A stretch of DNA of 64,000 nt. Source: Forficula auricularia (taxonomy: Eukaryota; Arthropoda; Insecta; Dermaptera; Forficulidae). The notes under the pieces were generated by a model that saw only the letters and a program-made list of their open reading frames with translations, ran no database searches and had not been told where the DNA came from. The stretch covers positions 558,001-622,000 of the forward strand of contig JALMQS010000887.1 of the NCBI GenBank assembly GCA_024734495.1, written 5' to 3'. Every line of letters begins with the position of its first letter. Position 1 is the stretch's first letter. Shown here piece by piece: positions 12,474-24,237 of this stretch. The position numbers and the translations under genes were made by a program.

Positions 12474-13060
12474 TCATATTATGTTCATACTCCCCATGCT
12501 GAAGAAGCTTTTAAAAAACTGGCTTCAACTGTTTGAGATTCCACGTAGACCATTGCCGAGCAATAAACTATTTATATATTTTTCTTGGTTTATAGATTTA
12601 ATTGGATTGGCCTCTGAACGGCTCATACATAGGCGTATAGATATGTTATATCTATACTTAAATTTGTATAGGTTATTTCTAAATAATATTTGAAAACATT
12701 TAGATTATTCCTAAAGAAAAATGATTACCTTCTACGGTCCAAACGCCTGAATATAGGCAATCGACTCGTCACCCTTTCTTCAAAGCTGCGTAAAATCTAG
12801 GCTCTCCAATAAAGTAGTTTTATAGTTCATGAGTAGAAGTTCACTATTTGTCTCTAATTCAAATTAAACTTTATTTATCTTATATATTTATAGTGACTGG
12901 AGCACCGAGCTCGGTAACTTTTAACTAATAAGTTATATTTATATACTCATATTATGTTCATATTCCCCATGCTGAAGAAGCTTTTTAAAAACTGGCGAAA
13001 CTGTTGATCTCATGTAGACCAATGCCGAGCAATAAACTATTTATATATTGTTCTAAATAA
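12474..13060 (+). mobile_element. Direct-repeat element with two hammerhead-like motifs (retrozyme-like)
   Basis: 12474-12580 and 12942-13052 are direct repeats 468 bp apart. Each contains CCCCATGCTGAAGAAGC and ATGCCGAGCAATAAACTATT. Between them lies repeat G (12601-12890). The second copy retains GAAAC at 12997; in the first it is mutated. Direct terminal repeats each bearing a ribozyme resemble the pseudo-LTR layout known from Penelope-like elements and retrozymes (inference). Confidence 0.6.
12972..13006 (+). ncRNA. Hammerhead-like motif in direct repeat
   Basis: CTGAAGA, an extra A, an imperfect stem (GCT...GGC over a U-run/A-run), GAAA at 12997-13000, then CTGTTG. The first-copy equivalent at 12499 has lost GAAA. 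Confidence 0.45.
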
Positions 13061-13165
13061 AATCATTCAATAACCACGAGTTCCTGTTCCCAAGCTCCTC
13101 CAAATTCAACATCCACAATAATAATAATAATCAAACTATATTCAAACGCCTTTGTTACTCGCTTG

Positions 13166-13596
13166 CAGTGCAAGATTTAAGAATAAGCTACACAAGCTAT
13201 AGCTTAGGGCCCCCACTTTCATGGTACCCCCCCCCCCCAAAAAAAAAAAAATTGTCCTAGTGAGTAATTGTCTTATATACTTAAATATACTGCAGCATTA
13301 TTTGTCCCAATGCCGCACGTCCAGAATAATAATAATAATAAGCCTTTGTAAATTGTGTAAAAGAACATTTGTTTCTTTTTACTAGAGTTTGCATTTTTAA
13401 GTTTGTTATGAATAAAAATGATTTTAAGTTAAAGAGTTATTATTTCACTATCTATATACTAGTACTTCTTAATTGTATTTCACTTTAACCTTCGAGGTAT
13501 CCGAAAATCATATTTGGCACTGACATAATATCTGGACTTATAAAGGGCCCCATATCTCAAATAGCTTAGGTCCTTATCAAGTCTAAATCCGCCTTG
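13166..13596. mobile_element. hAT-type MITE with 8-bp target duplication
   Basis: Termini CAGTGCAAGATTTAAG and CTAAATCCGCCTTG are inverted repeats with differences. They are flanked by CTCGCTTG (13158-13165) and CTCGTTTG (13597-13604), a 7/8 match to an 8-bp target duplication typical of hAT elements. It contains a C-run/A-run around 13227-13250. Confidence 0.75.
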
Positions 13597-13604
13597 CTCG
13601 TTTG

Positions 13605-13855
13605 ATAATTATGTCAGGCCACTACTCCAGAGCCATGAATAAGGAAGAGATTAAAGATTAAATAAAAATGAAATTACAAATTCATATAGACATTAATTAT
13701 TAGCTTGAGTTCTGGGATCACTGGCTAAGAGGATCTAAGTGCTAAGGTTCTTATGAAAAGCATCGCACCGGACATGCGAAGATCCCTGGGTCAAACCCCC
13801 ACTGATCCTTTGTCTATAATAAAAATTATTTTCTTTGTTCTCTAACTTAATTTAA
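13605..13855 (+). mobile_element. SINE-like repeat E, copy 1
   Basis: Homologous to 27213-27445. Shared blocks include GTCAGGCCACTAC, GAAGATCCC and TTTGTCTATAATA. The 27 kb copy keeps a clean pol III B box (GGTTCGAACCC); here it is GGGTCAAACCC. Confidence 0.6.
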
Positions 13856-14281
13856 TAATAATAATAAAAGATAATATATTATATATGGTATTTATTTATA
13901 ATCTTAATCTCCAATGCATTTCTATTTCTATTCGTGAAAACTTCATCAATATTTATTGCACTTTGCGCAGTTGTAAACAAACACCCAGCTTGGGAAACAA
14001 GTTGTTCTATTTCAAATGCAATTACAAGTCGTGCACTTCATCACTCACTCTTTTCACTAACACTAGCACATTCAGCAACACCGACACCCCTCTTCCCTTC
14101 CCCATTACTCTCTTAGAGACATGCAAGGCATTAAATAATTACTAACAACTTGACTAGGCATCTCTTAGAGATATATGAATCTTAAAGAAAAAATAGAACT
14201 AAATAAACACTTCAAAAAAATTAAAAAATTAAATTTAAAAAAATCTAGAACAAACTGCATAAAAATAATAAATAAATAGGA

Positions 14282-15834
14282 CAGCGTTTTTCAACCAGGG
14301 ATTTTCCCGGAACTCTATGAGAAATCGTTAGGCGTTCTACGAGAAATAGTATTAACTAAATATAAAAGACAAATCCCGATAATAGCAGAATAGGACATAG
14401 AAGTAGTGTTAAAATTTATATATAAAATCAAAAAATGTGGTTAACTATATATGTACTAATTTTGGGTATTTTCGAATTTTTACGCGGACAAGGGTTCATA
14501 TGGTTCGAAATAAATAAAATAAATATCCTCCAAGTTTCAACTCTCTATCAATTATAACCTATAAATTATAATCTTTGCCCCCAGCGATGTAAGTTTCTCA
14601 TCTAAATTACATGGGGTTTTGGCATTAAAATATCAATTTTTTATTACAGCCAAAGTAATGGTTCAAATAAGTTAAAACTCTATAGACCTTATCCTTATAA
14701 TACGAGCTATCCATCAGAATTATTACAGATTTTTAGCTATTATTATTTTGGAGTTACAGCTAGATAAAATTCTGCTTAGTGCTACTAAGTTATAGACTTA
14801 GTGTTACTAAGTTATAGACTCCAAAATTATAATAGATAAAAATCTGTAAAAATTCTTAGAGATAGCTACTATTTTAAGGATAAAGTCTACAGAGTTTCAA
14901 ATTTTTGAACCATTACTTTGGCCGGAATAAAAAATTGATCTTTCAATGGCAAAAACCCTATGTTATTTAGATGATATATCGCCGGGGGTACAGATTATAA
15001 TTGAGATAGAGACTTGAAACTTGGGGGATATTTTTTTTTTATTTATTTCGAACCATAGGAGCCCTTGTCCGCGTAAAAATTATAAAATACCCAAAATAAG
15101 GACCACCCTAATACGTTATGAGAGAGAAAAAAATACATATTATTAATTTTGATATTTATCAGAATTTATTATAGCTATGTAATTATGTATTCCCATTTGT
15201 TTTTTAGTTTTTTAGTTTGAGTATTGCGGTTTTGATATACCTTGGTATGCGATGTATGCGAGGATTTATTATCCGCACTAATCGAGGGTTTCCCATATAC
15301 AAATAACAAAATTACATTAAATAAAATATTTCACTGTGATAATAATAATTGATGATTAGGATAGGGATCTGAAAATTTTTCTTTAGACTACTCATGGTGA
15401 AATTAGAATATATTCTAAAGTTTTCTATGATATGGCGTCTGTTATATAGATTGCCTTTTTTAATGATGCTTATGTTCTGAAGATAAGTGTTTTTCTTAAT
15501 AAGCTAAAGTAAAATTTATTATATTTCCGTCTGGTGAGACCAATTAATGAAGGTTTCGCCAAATGAAATGAAATAATAATAATTTTTTCAATTACACAAT
15601 CAATTTAAACTTGTACAATTTTAAATCATATATATAGGTATCTATTCATGAAACTAAAAACATTATATGAATAGAAATGTCATGTTATTTAACAGCCTGT
15701 TTTGCAGAGCTGATCAAAACATAATATAAAATTGAATTTATATATAGGTCTAGGTAAAAATTTTATCTAGGGGCCCCAAATAAATAAATATTATTTCAAG
15801 AATTCCTCAAGGGCAAAAATGTTGAAAAACGCTG
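14282..15834. mobile_element. hAT-like element interrupted by a long palindrome
   Basis: Ends CAGCGTTTTTCAACC and GTTGAAAAACGCTG are inverted repeats of hAT style. I could not find a clean 8-bp target duplication. The interior is mostly the palindrome at 14455-15105 plus AT-rich remnants, with no transposase. Confidence 0.6.
14455..15105. mobile_element. Long inverted repeat (~310-bp arms)
   Basis: Arms meet near 14780-14815 and share TTTTTACGCGGACAAGGG (14479) with its complement near 15060, and AACCATTACTTTGGCC with its mate. Divergence between arms is modest, so the transcript would fold into a long hairpin. It lies within a hAT-like element. Confidence 0.75.
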
Positions 15835-15889
15835 AAAAATAGATAAATAATTAGAAAAAAAAATAAATGAAATAAATATTAATTCAACT

Positions 15890-16676
15890 TTAGGTATTTT
15901 TTTTCTTATGTAAAGAAAGAAAAAAAAACAAAGAAACAAACAAGGAAGAGATTGACTCTAGTGAATTATTAAAATCAAGCAAATCAAACGCGCAAATGGA
16001 GGGTTCACGTTCCGATGACGTCACAGCAGCAACCCCCATGGTAAGATTATTATTATCAAGCCAAATATAGGTTTGCAATAAAATTTTCAATAAATATGAT
16101 TCATCGTAGTTTTATGTTTGATAGAAATGAAAAATGTTTAGAGAAGATAAAAAATAAAACAAACAAAAACAAACTGCTAGCGAGGGTGGTTGTTTTGTTG
16201 ATGTCGACTGGTGCCTGGCCGAGATGGTTACATTGACCCTATTACTAATACCTTGCTATTTTCCGACCTTGGGTCACGCGAAAAGACCAAACAACAACAA
16301 AAATTCGGAAAAAATATTTTGTTTACCAAAAGATATAATCATAATAATATGTCATAAAATTGTACGCGTAATTAATTTTAATAATAACATCTTTCATTAA
16401 AATAATTAATTAAAATTATTTATAAGACTTTAGGGAATTCCTTTGATCATGTTGTTAAGGGAAATGAAGGAGAAAGAGAAGTTGTTTCGGACTGGTTTCT
16501 CGTTTAAGCAAGGGTTGAAATCAATCAGACTCTCTCATAGCATTCCACTTGAGTGAATTTCTTTAAATTATCTCTTTTTCTGATGATTCAATGGAAGATA
16601 GTCCAGGAATATATAAAATTTTGATTTTCAATAAAATAATATTTATTGCAAAGTTTTCTTTACTTTTTCTTTTTCC
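15890..16676. other. AT-rich sequence, nothing firm
   Basis: A GC-richer patch at 16185-16300 includes TGGCCGAGATGGTTA, resembling a tRNA A box, but no B box follows. No gene is supported. Confidence 0.35.
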
Positions 16677-17190
16677 TCACGTGCCTTGCCCGCTCCGGAC
16701 GTTGGCTATCATCATAGCGATCGATGCCTTATTTACTGCTCTTCTAAACAATTCCAGCGAGGAAAGACCAAACCAATCTCGCAGATTTCACAGCCACGAG
16801 ATACGCCGACGGTTCTAAATCTTCCCCTGCATTGCCAGATGTAGAATTTTATATTTTTCTGGATGCCTCATTACATGACCAAAGTATTCTAATTTTCTTT
16901 TTTTGATGTTAAGAAGCAGTTCTCTATTCTTACCAACACGACGTAAAACTTAATCGTTGGTCATGTGTCCAGCCAAGATATTTTCAATAACCGCCGGTAG
17001 ATCCACATCTCAAATGCTTCAATTTTTTTTCTAATACCTTGGTCAATGTCCAGGCTTCCATTCCATACATTAAAACAGGGAACACATAGCACTTTACTGT
17101 TCTAATTTTCGTAGCCAGGGAAAGATCCCCGGAACATAAAAGGTGTTTCATTTTTGAGAAGGTTCCTCTTTACTTTTTACACTTTTGAAT
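16677..17190 (-). pseudogene. Non-LTR retrotransposon (RTE/craniofacial-like clade) C-terminal fragment
   Basis: Minus-strand translation in three frames gives, in order, KMKHLLCSGDLSL, RTVKCYVFPVLMYGMEAWTL, EAFEMWIYRRLLKISW, KNRELLLNIKKRKLEYFGH, and SWL*NLRDWFGLSSLELFRR with VNKASIAMMIANVR. These match the C-terminal region after the reverse transcriptase in a common insect LINE family. At least two frameshifts and several stops are present, and there is no upstream RT, so this is a dead 5'-truncated copy. Homology is from motif recognition, not a search. Confidence 0.85.
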
Positions 17191-17436
17191 TGATGTTTCA
17201 GAAGATCTTCCCTCCTTCTCTTTCTTCAAGATTCAAAGGGTCAATTAGAGAAGATTCTCCAAAACGTTGGTACCAAAGCTGTAAAAAGAAAATTTTCCAA
17301 AAAATACTCTTTTATTGAGAATCATCATTTTATTTATTCGTGGACTACCTTCCATTCAATTCTCAGTTATACCATATCTGCCAGTCCGTCTTCGATGAAA
17401 AAACTTTTAATTAATCTCTTTTAGTCTTTCAAAAGA

Positions 17437-17690
17437 GGTGTCAGGTTGGCCGAGTGGTTAAAGTGCATCCCTTCTAATCAAGCTAGGGGCGCGGGTTCAA
17501 GCCCGACTCGATGCAAATATTGGACCAGCTATAATCTGATTCCTTCAGGGGAAGGCAATGGGAAACCACCCCTGTAAAACATTTCCCCCAGGAAAATTAC
17601 AATGGAGAGGATACTCTCCATTGTAATCGGCGACACTCGTAATCGAGTATGGCACTTGACTTTCAAAACTCGTGTTACAAATTTTAACTA
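17437..17690 (+). mobile_element. tRNA-derived SINE (family S1), copy 1
   Basis: The head resembles a class II tRNA, with A box TGGCCGAGTGGTTA and B box GGTTCAAGCCC. The body has GGCTATAATCTGATTCC-like and GGAAACCACCCCTG segments and a palindrome around ACAATGGAGAG. A minus copy lies at 52858-53068. It does not fold as a clean tRNA beyond the boxes, so I call a SINE and not a tRNA gene. Confidence 0.8.
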
Positions 17691-18935
17691 ACTAGATTTT
17701 TGTTAAAAATTCAAATTATAGTCCAGTTATTGAAGAATATCTCTGTTGACCTAATTCAAGCAAGCTGGATTTTATATACATTTAGTCGTTATAAATTAAG
17801 TGTTAAAAGCACTTATCGGTAAAGACCGGATTTTCATGCAATTGCATATTTAATTTGCCAGCTTTTTTTGACCTAATATCTTTCCGAATTAATACATTTA
17901 GAGCAATTAAACCCATTTTTATTTTCCATATTTTTGCATATTTGTGGTTAAATGCAAATCAGTTTTTTACTTTTTATTAATCGGAAGCTACAAAATTATT
18001 TATAATAAAAATTGTAGATCTCGCCAAAACAAACAAAACCTGTAATCTAATTTGATTAATTTACACATATCCGATCGAGGTCAAATTTTAGGTACATTCA
18101 AATTCCTAATGCTAATAGACAATAGTATATTATTTAGCTGTTTCCCCTCTTGAATTCTAACCCTTCCGCTTAATTCTCATTTTGTTAATATATAAGTATC
18201 TCTGTATTTTACCGGATGCCAATAAATAAATGGAAAAAAAGTATCTCTGTAGTCTAAGTTAATAGAAATTTTACCTTAGAGTTGTCATCCCCCTAGTTTT
18301 TATCACATTAAAGATTTTTATAATGACCTAAGCCCATAGTGTAATATGGTATCTATGTACAATGTTCATTGTACAAGTATTGCTTAGTAAAATAGTTCAA
18401 ATATTTGTTGTTGTTTCCCAAACAATATTTTTATTCCCTGTTTTTTGCATTTTTATCATCTATTATTAATTTATCTATATAATTATCTCCAATATCTTTT
18501 TTAATGACCATCCTGTTGTTAATTAACTTCACATAAATAATTAATTTGGTATATATAATTTCTCAGTATAATTTAATCAAATGATAGTATAGTTTTAAGT
18601 ATCATCTATTTTTAAAAGTCAACACTTCATTTAATAATTAAATAGATATATTAGTGGAAAATTTGACTTTTTACAATAAAACCTGTTATTAGCCCTAGGG
18701 TACATCTCCGACTTTATTGCGATTTATTCAGTTAAAAATAAAGCCGAAAATAAACGTAGACTGAAGCAAATAATGTCTTTTAATTATTTGAAAAGTCAAA
18801 TTTTTCACTACATATATTAATTTATGAATTATGGTCTTTAACGATTTAATTAATTTCATATAAAATTTAATTTTTTGTTTAGTTAATCATTTTATAAAAT
18901 AAACCACTCTAAACGTATTTATTATTGGTATACAG
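17691..18935 (+). other. AT-rich intron upstream of the large tau exon
   Basis: No exon recognised. It ends in the acceptor TTATTGGTATACAG. The initiator exon of the gene must lie in this region, further upstream, or outside the window. Confidence 0.5.
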
Positions 18936-19307
18936 GTCCATACACAACAACAACCGCGACTTCCTTCGGAGCCAATAAACAATTGGCGACGAATAGCTGG
19001 TCAACAGGTACCTGGCTTACGACAGGCCTTGAATGGGCCTCTGGTCCAAAATCAACAACAATACAGGTACCCACCACCATTAAGGCATCAGCAAGTTCCA
19101 GTTAGACCCCCACCGGGGCAGCCAGGTCAACCAGGGCAACCACGCTACGGACCTGGCCCCCCTCGGCCTCCAGTTCCAGTTCTTAGACGGATTGACAGTC
19201 GAGGAGGTCTAGGCCCTTTACCTACACAACAGGGCTATCCTCCTAATCAACAAGCTTTTCCAAATCCACAACAACAACAACAACAACAATATCATCAACA
19301 GATTTTG

Positions 19308-19340
<33 letters not shown>

Positions 19341-21832
19341 TTTCAATCACAAAATTTTAAAAATTTTCAACAACAACAATTACGTCCAACTGTTAGGCCA
19401 ACGGCACAAACACCGTTTATCGCAACAACTGCTCAAAGAGTGGTCCAAAATCAAAATGCAGAGTTAATGGGAGGTGATACTTCTAAACAACACATCACTC
19501 GGAGTTTTAGTGTTTCTGGTACTGCTTCCCAACGTGAAGAAGAAGAAAGAAGAAGATCAATTGCTTTTACACGTTTACCTACAAGTGAAGATATAATAAT
19601 GGATTCAACTAAGCCAATAATTAATGGAGATCCTAATAATGACGATGATGATGTAGTTACAACTCGTCCATCTAGTGCAAGAACAACGTCGTCATCTGAT
19701 GTCGTAGTAGGGCCAACACCTACACAATCGATTCAATCTCCTCAACCAAGTCAAATTTCTTTAGCTGATTCGGACGTTGTTATAGGTAATCGTGATTCTG
19801 ACAAGACACCATCCACCATGTCAGCTCATTCAATGCAAAGACAATCTTCTGATACTAGCGATAAAGTATCTTTAATTGATCGTCCTCCATCAGTTGCTAG
19901 TTCTCATGAATCAGAGAAAGCTCTATCGTCATTATCAAACAATACAAATGATCGACCTTCATCTGTCAAAGAGAGATTATCCGAAAGTCGACCACCATCA
20001 AGTTTATCTTCTCAAAAAGCCCCTTCTGCTGTAGAATCTACAGAAAGGCCACCATCTGCTGAATCTGTCCATTCTTCTATTATTGATCGGCCTTTATCGG
20101 AAACAGAAAAATCTATTAGTGGATCAATTTTAAATTCTGATAGACCACAATCAATAGAGAGACCGTCATCTGCTATAGAAAGACCAACTTCTTCTGTAGA
20201 TCGCCCTCCTTCTACAGAGAAGCCTGCTTCTTCAATAGAAAAACCACCTTCAGCAGCTGAAAAAATTCCGATATCTGTTGATCGACCATTATCTTCTGCG
20301 GAGAGACCACCATCATCTATAGAGAGACCTACGTCAGCAAATGATAGACCACCATCCTCTTCAGAGAGGCCATCTTCAGCTATTGAAAGACCGCCGTCTT
20401 CTACAGGAAGGCCTTTGTCTGCCGTAGAAAGGCCACCATCTTCTGCAGAGAGACCTCCATCTGCAGTAGAAAGGCCACCATCTTCTGCAGAGAGACCACC
20501 ATCTGCAGTAGAAAGGCCACCATCTTCTGCAGAGAGATCTCCCTCTGCAGTCGAAAGACCTCCATCATCTACAAACAGGTCTTCATCTGAAACAGAAAGG
20601 CCACCATCCTCTGCTGACAGACCTTCATCTGCAATCGAAAGGCCACCATCCTCTGCTGGCAGACCTTCATCTGCAATCGAAAGGCCACCATCCTCTACTG
20701 ACAGACCTTCATCTGCAATCGAAAGGCCTCCATCGTCTGCTGAAAGATCTTCACCTGCTATAGAAAGACCACCATCGTCTGCTGAAAGACCTTCATCTAC
20801 TTTAGAAAGACCTCCGTCGTCAACGGGACGGCCTATATCTTCAGCAGCTTCAGGAACTTCTGTAGAAAGATCTTCTTCTGCTATTGAAAGATCAGCATCA
20901 GCAGAAAAACCTTCTTCGGCTATCGAAAGACCTCCATCATCAGTAGAGAGACCTACTTCTGCGAATGAAAGACCTCCCTCATCAGCAGAAAGGCCACCTT
21001 CAGTAAATGATAAAACAGTATCTTCGACAGAACGTCCGGCCTCTTCGGCCGAAAGACCTTCTTCCTCTTCTCCTACAAAAGATAAACCTCCATTAGAACG
21101 TCCTCCTTCTATAGAAAGACCGCCATCAGCAACAGAAAGACCTCCATCATCTAATGATAGACCTGCGTCACGAACAGAAAGACCACCATCATCTAATGAT
21201 AGGCCTTCCTCAAGAACCGAAAGACTACCTTCAGCAGGAGATCGACCTTCATCTAGAGCATCTTCAACTGGGGAGCCTGAAAGAGTGACTTCAGGGACAC
21301 CTCAAAAGTCTGAGAGACCGTCTTCAAACCTTTCAAATAAATCAGAAAAAAATAAAACTACTGATACAATAGAAAGACCGAGTTCCGGCTTAAGCGTTAC
21401 AAAAAGTGAAAATGGAAGTGAGAAATCATTTGACACAAGACTGGCTACAGCAGGTAGTGTTAAGACAGTGACAACACCAGGAAATTCAGGGAGATCAACT
21501 CCTAAGCCTGATGGATCACGACCTTCATCAGTGGCTAGCAGTAAAATTGATGTTCCTATATCCCCAGTTGGACGAAGTTCTGGTAAAACTACTCCTAAGT
21601 TGAATGAAGCTAGTTCACCAAATGGACGCAAATCGAATGCATCTTCAGTGCATGAAAATAATATTGATAAACCACCATCCGGGAAATCGTCATCACTTAC
21701 TAACAAATCCAGTGAAATTGCGACTAACGGAATTGATAGAAATGGTACTCCAGTTAAGAGTCGTTCTCATTCAAGTGGTCGAAGTTCCAAATCGTCAAAA
21801 CGAGAATCAAGTGGCAGAATCAGCAAAAAAAG
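18936..21832 (+). CDS. tau: tau-family MAP, large N-terminal projection exon (exon 1 of those seen)
   Basis: This is an internal coding exon of about 965 codons, open from the acceptor (tatacag/GT) to the donor AG/GTATGT, with no ATG near its start, so the initiator exon lies upstream. Residues 1-105 are Pro/Gln-rich. Residues about 109-150 hold CAA-encoded poly-Gln. Residues about 150-365 are Ser/Asp/Thr-rich. Residues about 369-775 are a degenerate 7-residue Ser/Pro/Arg repeat of ERPPSSA or ERPSSAI type. The last ~185 residues are Ser/Lys-rich. The composition suggests a wholly disordered, phosphorylatable projection domain. Assignment to tau is inferred from the downstream PGGG-repeat exons on the same strand; the exon alone is not diagnostic. 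Its 3' end is in phase 2, whereas the next recognised exon needs phase 1. A seven-A run lies just before the donor, so either a one-base indel or an unseen exon is implied. Confidence 0.8.
19266..19375 (+). repeat. Coding CAA/CAG poly-glutamine tract
   Basis: Runs of CAA triplets encode interrupted poly-Gln (Q7, then HQQ, then Q7 and Q3 blocks). The nearly pure CAA codon use makes this a triplet microsatellite likely to vary in length. Confidence 0.85.
20041..21260 (+). repeat. Coding 21-bp / 42-bp tandem repeat (ERPPSS array)
   Basis: Within the large exon, a 21-nt unit encoding ERPPSSA or ERPSSAI is repeated dozens of times. Higher-order 42-nt units are nearly identical around 20430-20560, and a second set lies around 20620-20720. 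The nucleotide identity of neighbouring units indicates recent in-frame expansion. The heptad-sized unit here is Ser/Pro/Arg, not a coiled coil. Confidence 0.85.
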
Positions 21833-24193
21833 GTATGTAATAATATATAAATGTGCACTTGGTTTTTCACTTACACATACATGGTAGTATTCTAGATACT
21901 TTATCATTTAAGTAATGTTTTTTTATTATTAAAGGTTTATTTTTCTTAAATCAATTATTGTTTTTTATATTCAATTTTTTGTTGACTTATAAGTATTAAT
22001 TGTTGTATTTACTTATATTATTTTATTGGTTAGTAACTTTATTCCTAATTTGATAAGTTTAGTTAAATTATAGAAATTGGAGAAATCACTGTTTTAGAAT
22101 AAGGACTAAATAAGAAAGAAAATGAAAGAGATGATACTTTTTGATTTGTAATATAAATTAATATATTAAAATAAATTCTATAGAATAGATGACGCTTTGT
22201 AATAAAAAATAATAATTTTTGAATATATTTATCATCATTTTATGTCAAAATATCATAATTTTAATTTTACAGAAGAATTCATCTAAAAAAAGTTAATAAA
22301 AGATCGAAGAAATATTATATTTTTCAAAATATTTTCAAATAATAGGTTAGAAAAATGTAATGTTAATATATCGTCTCTTGGTTATGAAAAGCAAATAGCA
22401 AGCATTACACATTTGACGATCTGGTGTTTGAGTAGTTAATAAAATATCAAGCAGTTTTGGCTGAAATCACCTAGATTGTACATTTTTAATCAGATAGACT
22501 TTACAAGCACTTAAAAACAACTCTGGAATTAGGTGCCGCAAAGTCGTAAATTCTGATAAAATTATTTCATTAAAAATTTACTATATGGGGGTTTCAGCAA
22601 AACTTCTTTTAAACTTCTTTCAAAATAGTAGTCGCTCTCCACTCAAGCGAATTGACAACAATTTTGGAATTTCGCCCAATTTTTACCCTTTAGAGTCAGA
22701 AAAGTACGATATCTCTCAATATAGACCAAGAGTTAGTTTTTTTGGAGGATTATCTTAGCTAATAACATATTCCATACTGTGGTATAATCAACACAAACAC
22801 TAAGTTAAATTCTTACTCACCGACTCTTTTTTTTTAATGGGGGGGGGAGTCAGTAACCCTTCGTCACCCTCTGGAGTTCATAGGGATAAACGTTTGCGTT
22901 TGTTTGATTTATATTTTGATCATCAAAAGGAGTTGCCTAATTGTGAAATTGGTCTTCATATTTTATCCGGGATGGTTGTTAAAGGGTTAGCTAAGATGGA
23001 GAATGGCGAGTCCAGCCTCTTTAAGAACTACCAATCAAACAATTCATCTGTATTTGGGGCGGTTCTAGCGAGCCAATAGCAGGCAACTTCCCTCCCCTTG
23101 AATTTACTATCTATCTTAAAGTATTTTTTGTTCGTTGATTTTTTTATGAGAGGTCGTCTCTTTTTTTAAAACTTTTATTTCCCCTTTTGTATGTGAACCC
23201 CTCATCAGCATCACCATCATGGTTACAAACTGCCCTCTTGGACCCTTTAAACCCCTGAAGAAGGAGTGAGTAACAGCGGTTTTTAAGAATGAAAATGAAG
23301 TTACAATAAATTATTTTATTCGCAAATTATACTTTTCATTAAGGTTTACCAGCGTGTCTTCAAAATAAAATAATTATATTATCTGAATTTTGAATTAGGC
23401 ATCAAAAAAATATATCAATTTATAATTTGGATTATTTTTTGTTGGTTTAATATCGACATGTTTCGGTTAAGTCTTCTAGCTCTATTTTCAAAAGTTTGAC
23501 CTCTATCTTCAGTCTTTTTAAATAGTATGGGATCAAATATACATGGGAAATAAAAGATAAAATTGTTCAAATGAGTAGTTTCTCGTTGCTTTCTCCCAGA
23601 TTTGGTGAGGCGCTTTGAATTTGTTTAAGAAATGATAACTTTTCTGTTTGAAACGGGATTAAAAATTGCTCGCTCTAGACTAGACTAGCAGCTCTTGACC
23701 ATTTGGATTTAGGGCGCAATTGATTGCAACTTTTAAAAGTTTATAATTTCGGTTTAAAATAGTTGCTTTACGAATTTTTGTTAAAATAAACAACGTTTTC
23801 AATTTCAAATTCTAGAGTTTTTCAAAATGAATGAAAACAAATTTCTTTTGAAAAGGGTCTTAGTCAAAAAAAGGTCTGAGAGATTAATAACGTCTTCTAA
23901 GGAAAATTGAAAAATTATTAATATTTTAAGTCACTGAGTACAAAATAAAAGTAGATATTCTTTTAATCTCTGCTTGTTATGTTAATTGAATCGTGTAATG
24001 GTGTTATAATAACATATTAGATGGAGATGATAACGAAATGTTGCGTGTACGAAATAGCAAACGATCTCTTTCATTTTCTTCAAGTATTTATAGAAAATTG
24101 ATATAATTGAAACGTTTAAGTTATCTAATGCAATTCAATGAATTCATTTATAAGAGTGTAATTTGCTTATATAATTGTTTTTTGTATTTACAG
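21833..24193 (+). other. tau: Intron 1-2 of the tau-family gene
   Basis: AT-rich intron. It holds a GC-richer stretch at about 22837-23079 with a short ORF that I cannot assign, and a hammerhead-like motif at 23455-23512. A good acceptor-like site (TTTTAATTTTACAG, ending near 22271) could begin an alternative terminal exon read from exon 1, but nothing else supports it. Confidence 0.5.
23455..23512 (-). ncRNA. Hammerhead-like motif, CATG type
   Basis: On the minus strand: CTGAAGA (23512-23506), a long imperfect stem II region, GAAA (23464-23461), palindrome CATG, TC. Both core boxes are intact. Stem II pairs only in its middle (AGGTC/GACTT), so folding is uncertain. Confidence 0.45.
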
Positions 24194-24237
24194 AAGGAGA
24201 TCATGATAGCGGAGTCGATGAATCCACACAAGGCAAT
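24194..24237 (+). CDS. tau: tau-family MAP, microexon 2
   Basis: This is a 44-nt exon flanked by a strong acceptor (TTTTTTGTATTTACAG) and a consensus donor (GTAAGT). Read as two bases plus 14 codons it gives GDHDSGVDESTQGN, which ends in phase 0 and joins the next exon (DATTNGE...) in frame. The other frames either stop or do not join. The acidic, Ser-rich peptide resembles a small optional exon of the projection domain. It needs one base from the preceding exon, which the large exon at 18936-21832 does not supply (it supplies two). Confidence 0.7.

Noticed and set aside
17437..17515. tRNA-Leu/Ser-like gene
   Set aside because: Good A and B boxes, but no proper acceptor pairing, and the sequence continues into a body shared with the copy at 52858-53068, so it is a SINE head.
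21302..21706. 134-codon ORF antisense to the tau exon
   Set aside because: It mirrors the Ser/Pro repeat codons of the real exon, a shadow of the coding strand.
22837..23079. 80-codon ORF, GC-richer than its surroundings
   Set aside because: No domain recognised. Its minus strand has a weak FIPMNSR similarity to LINE tails, too short to call.
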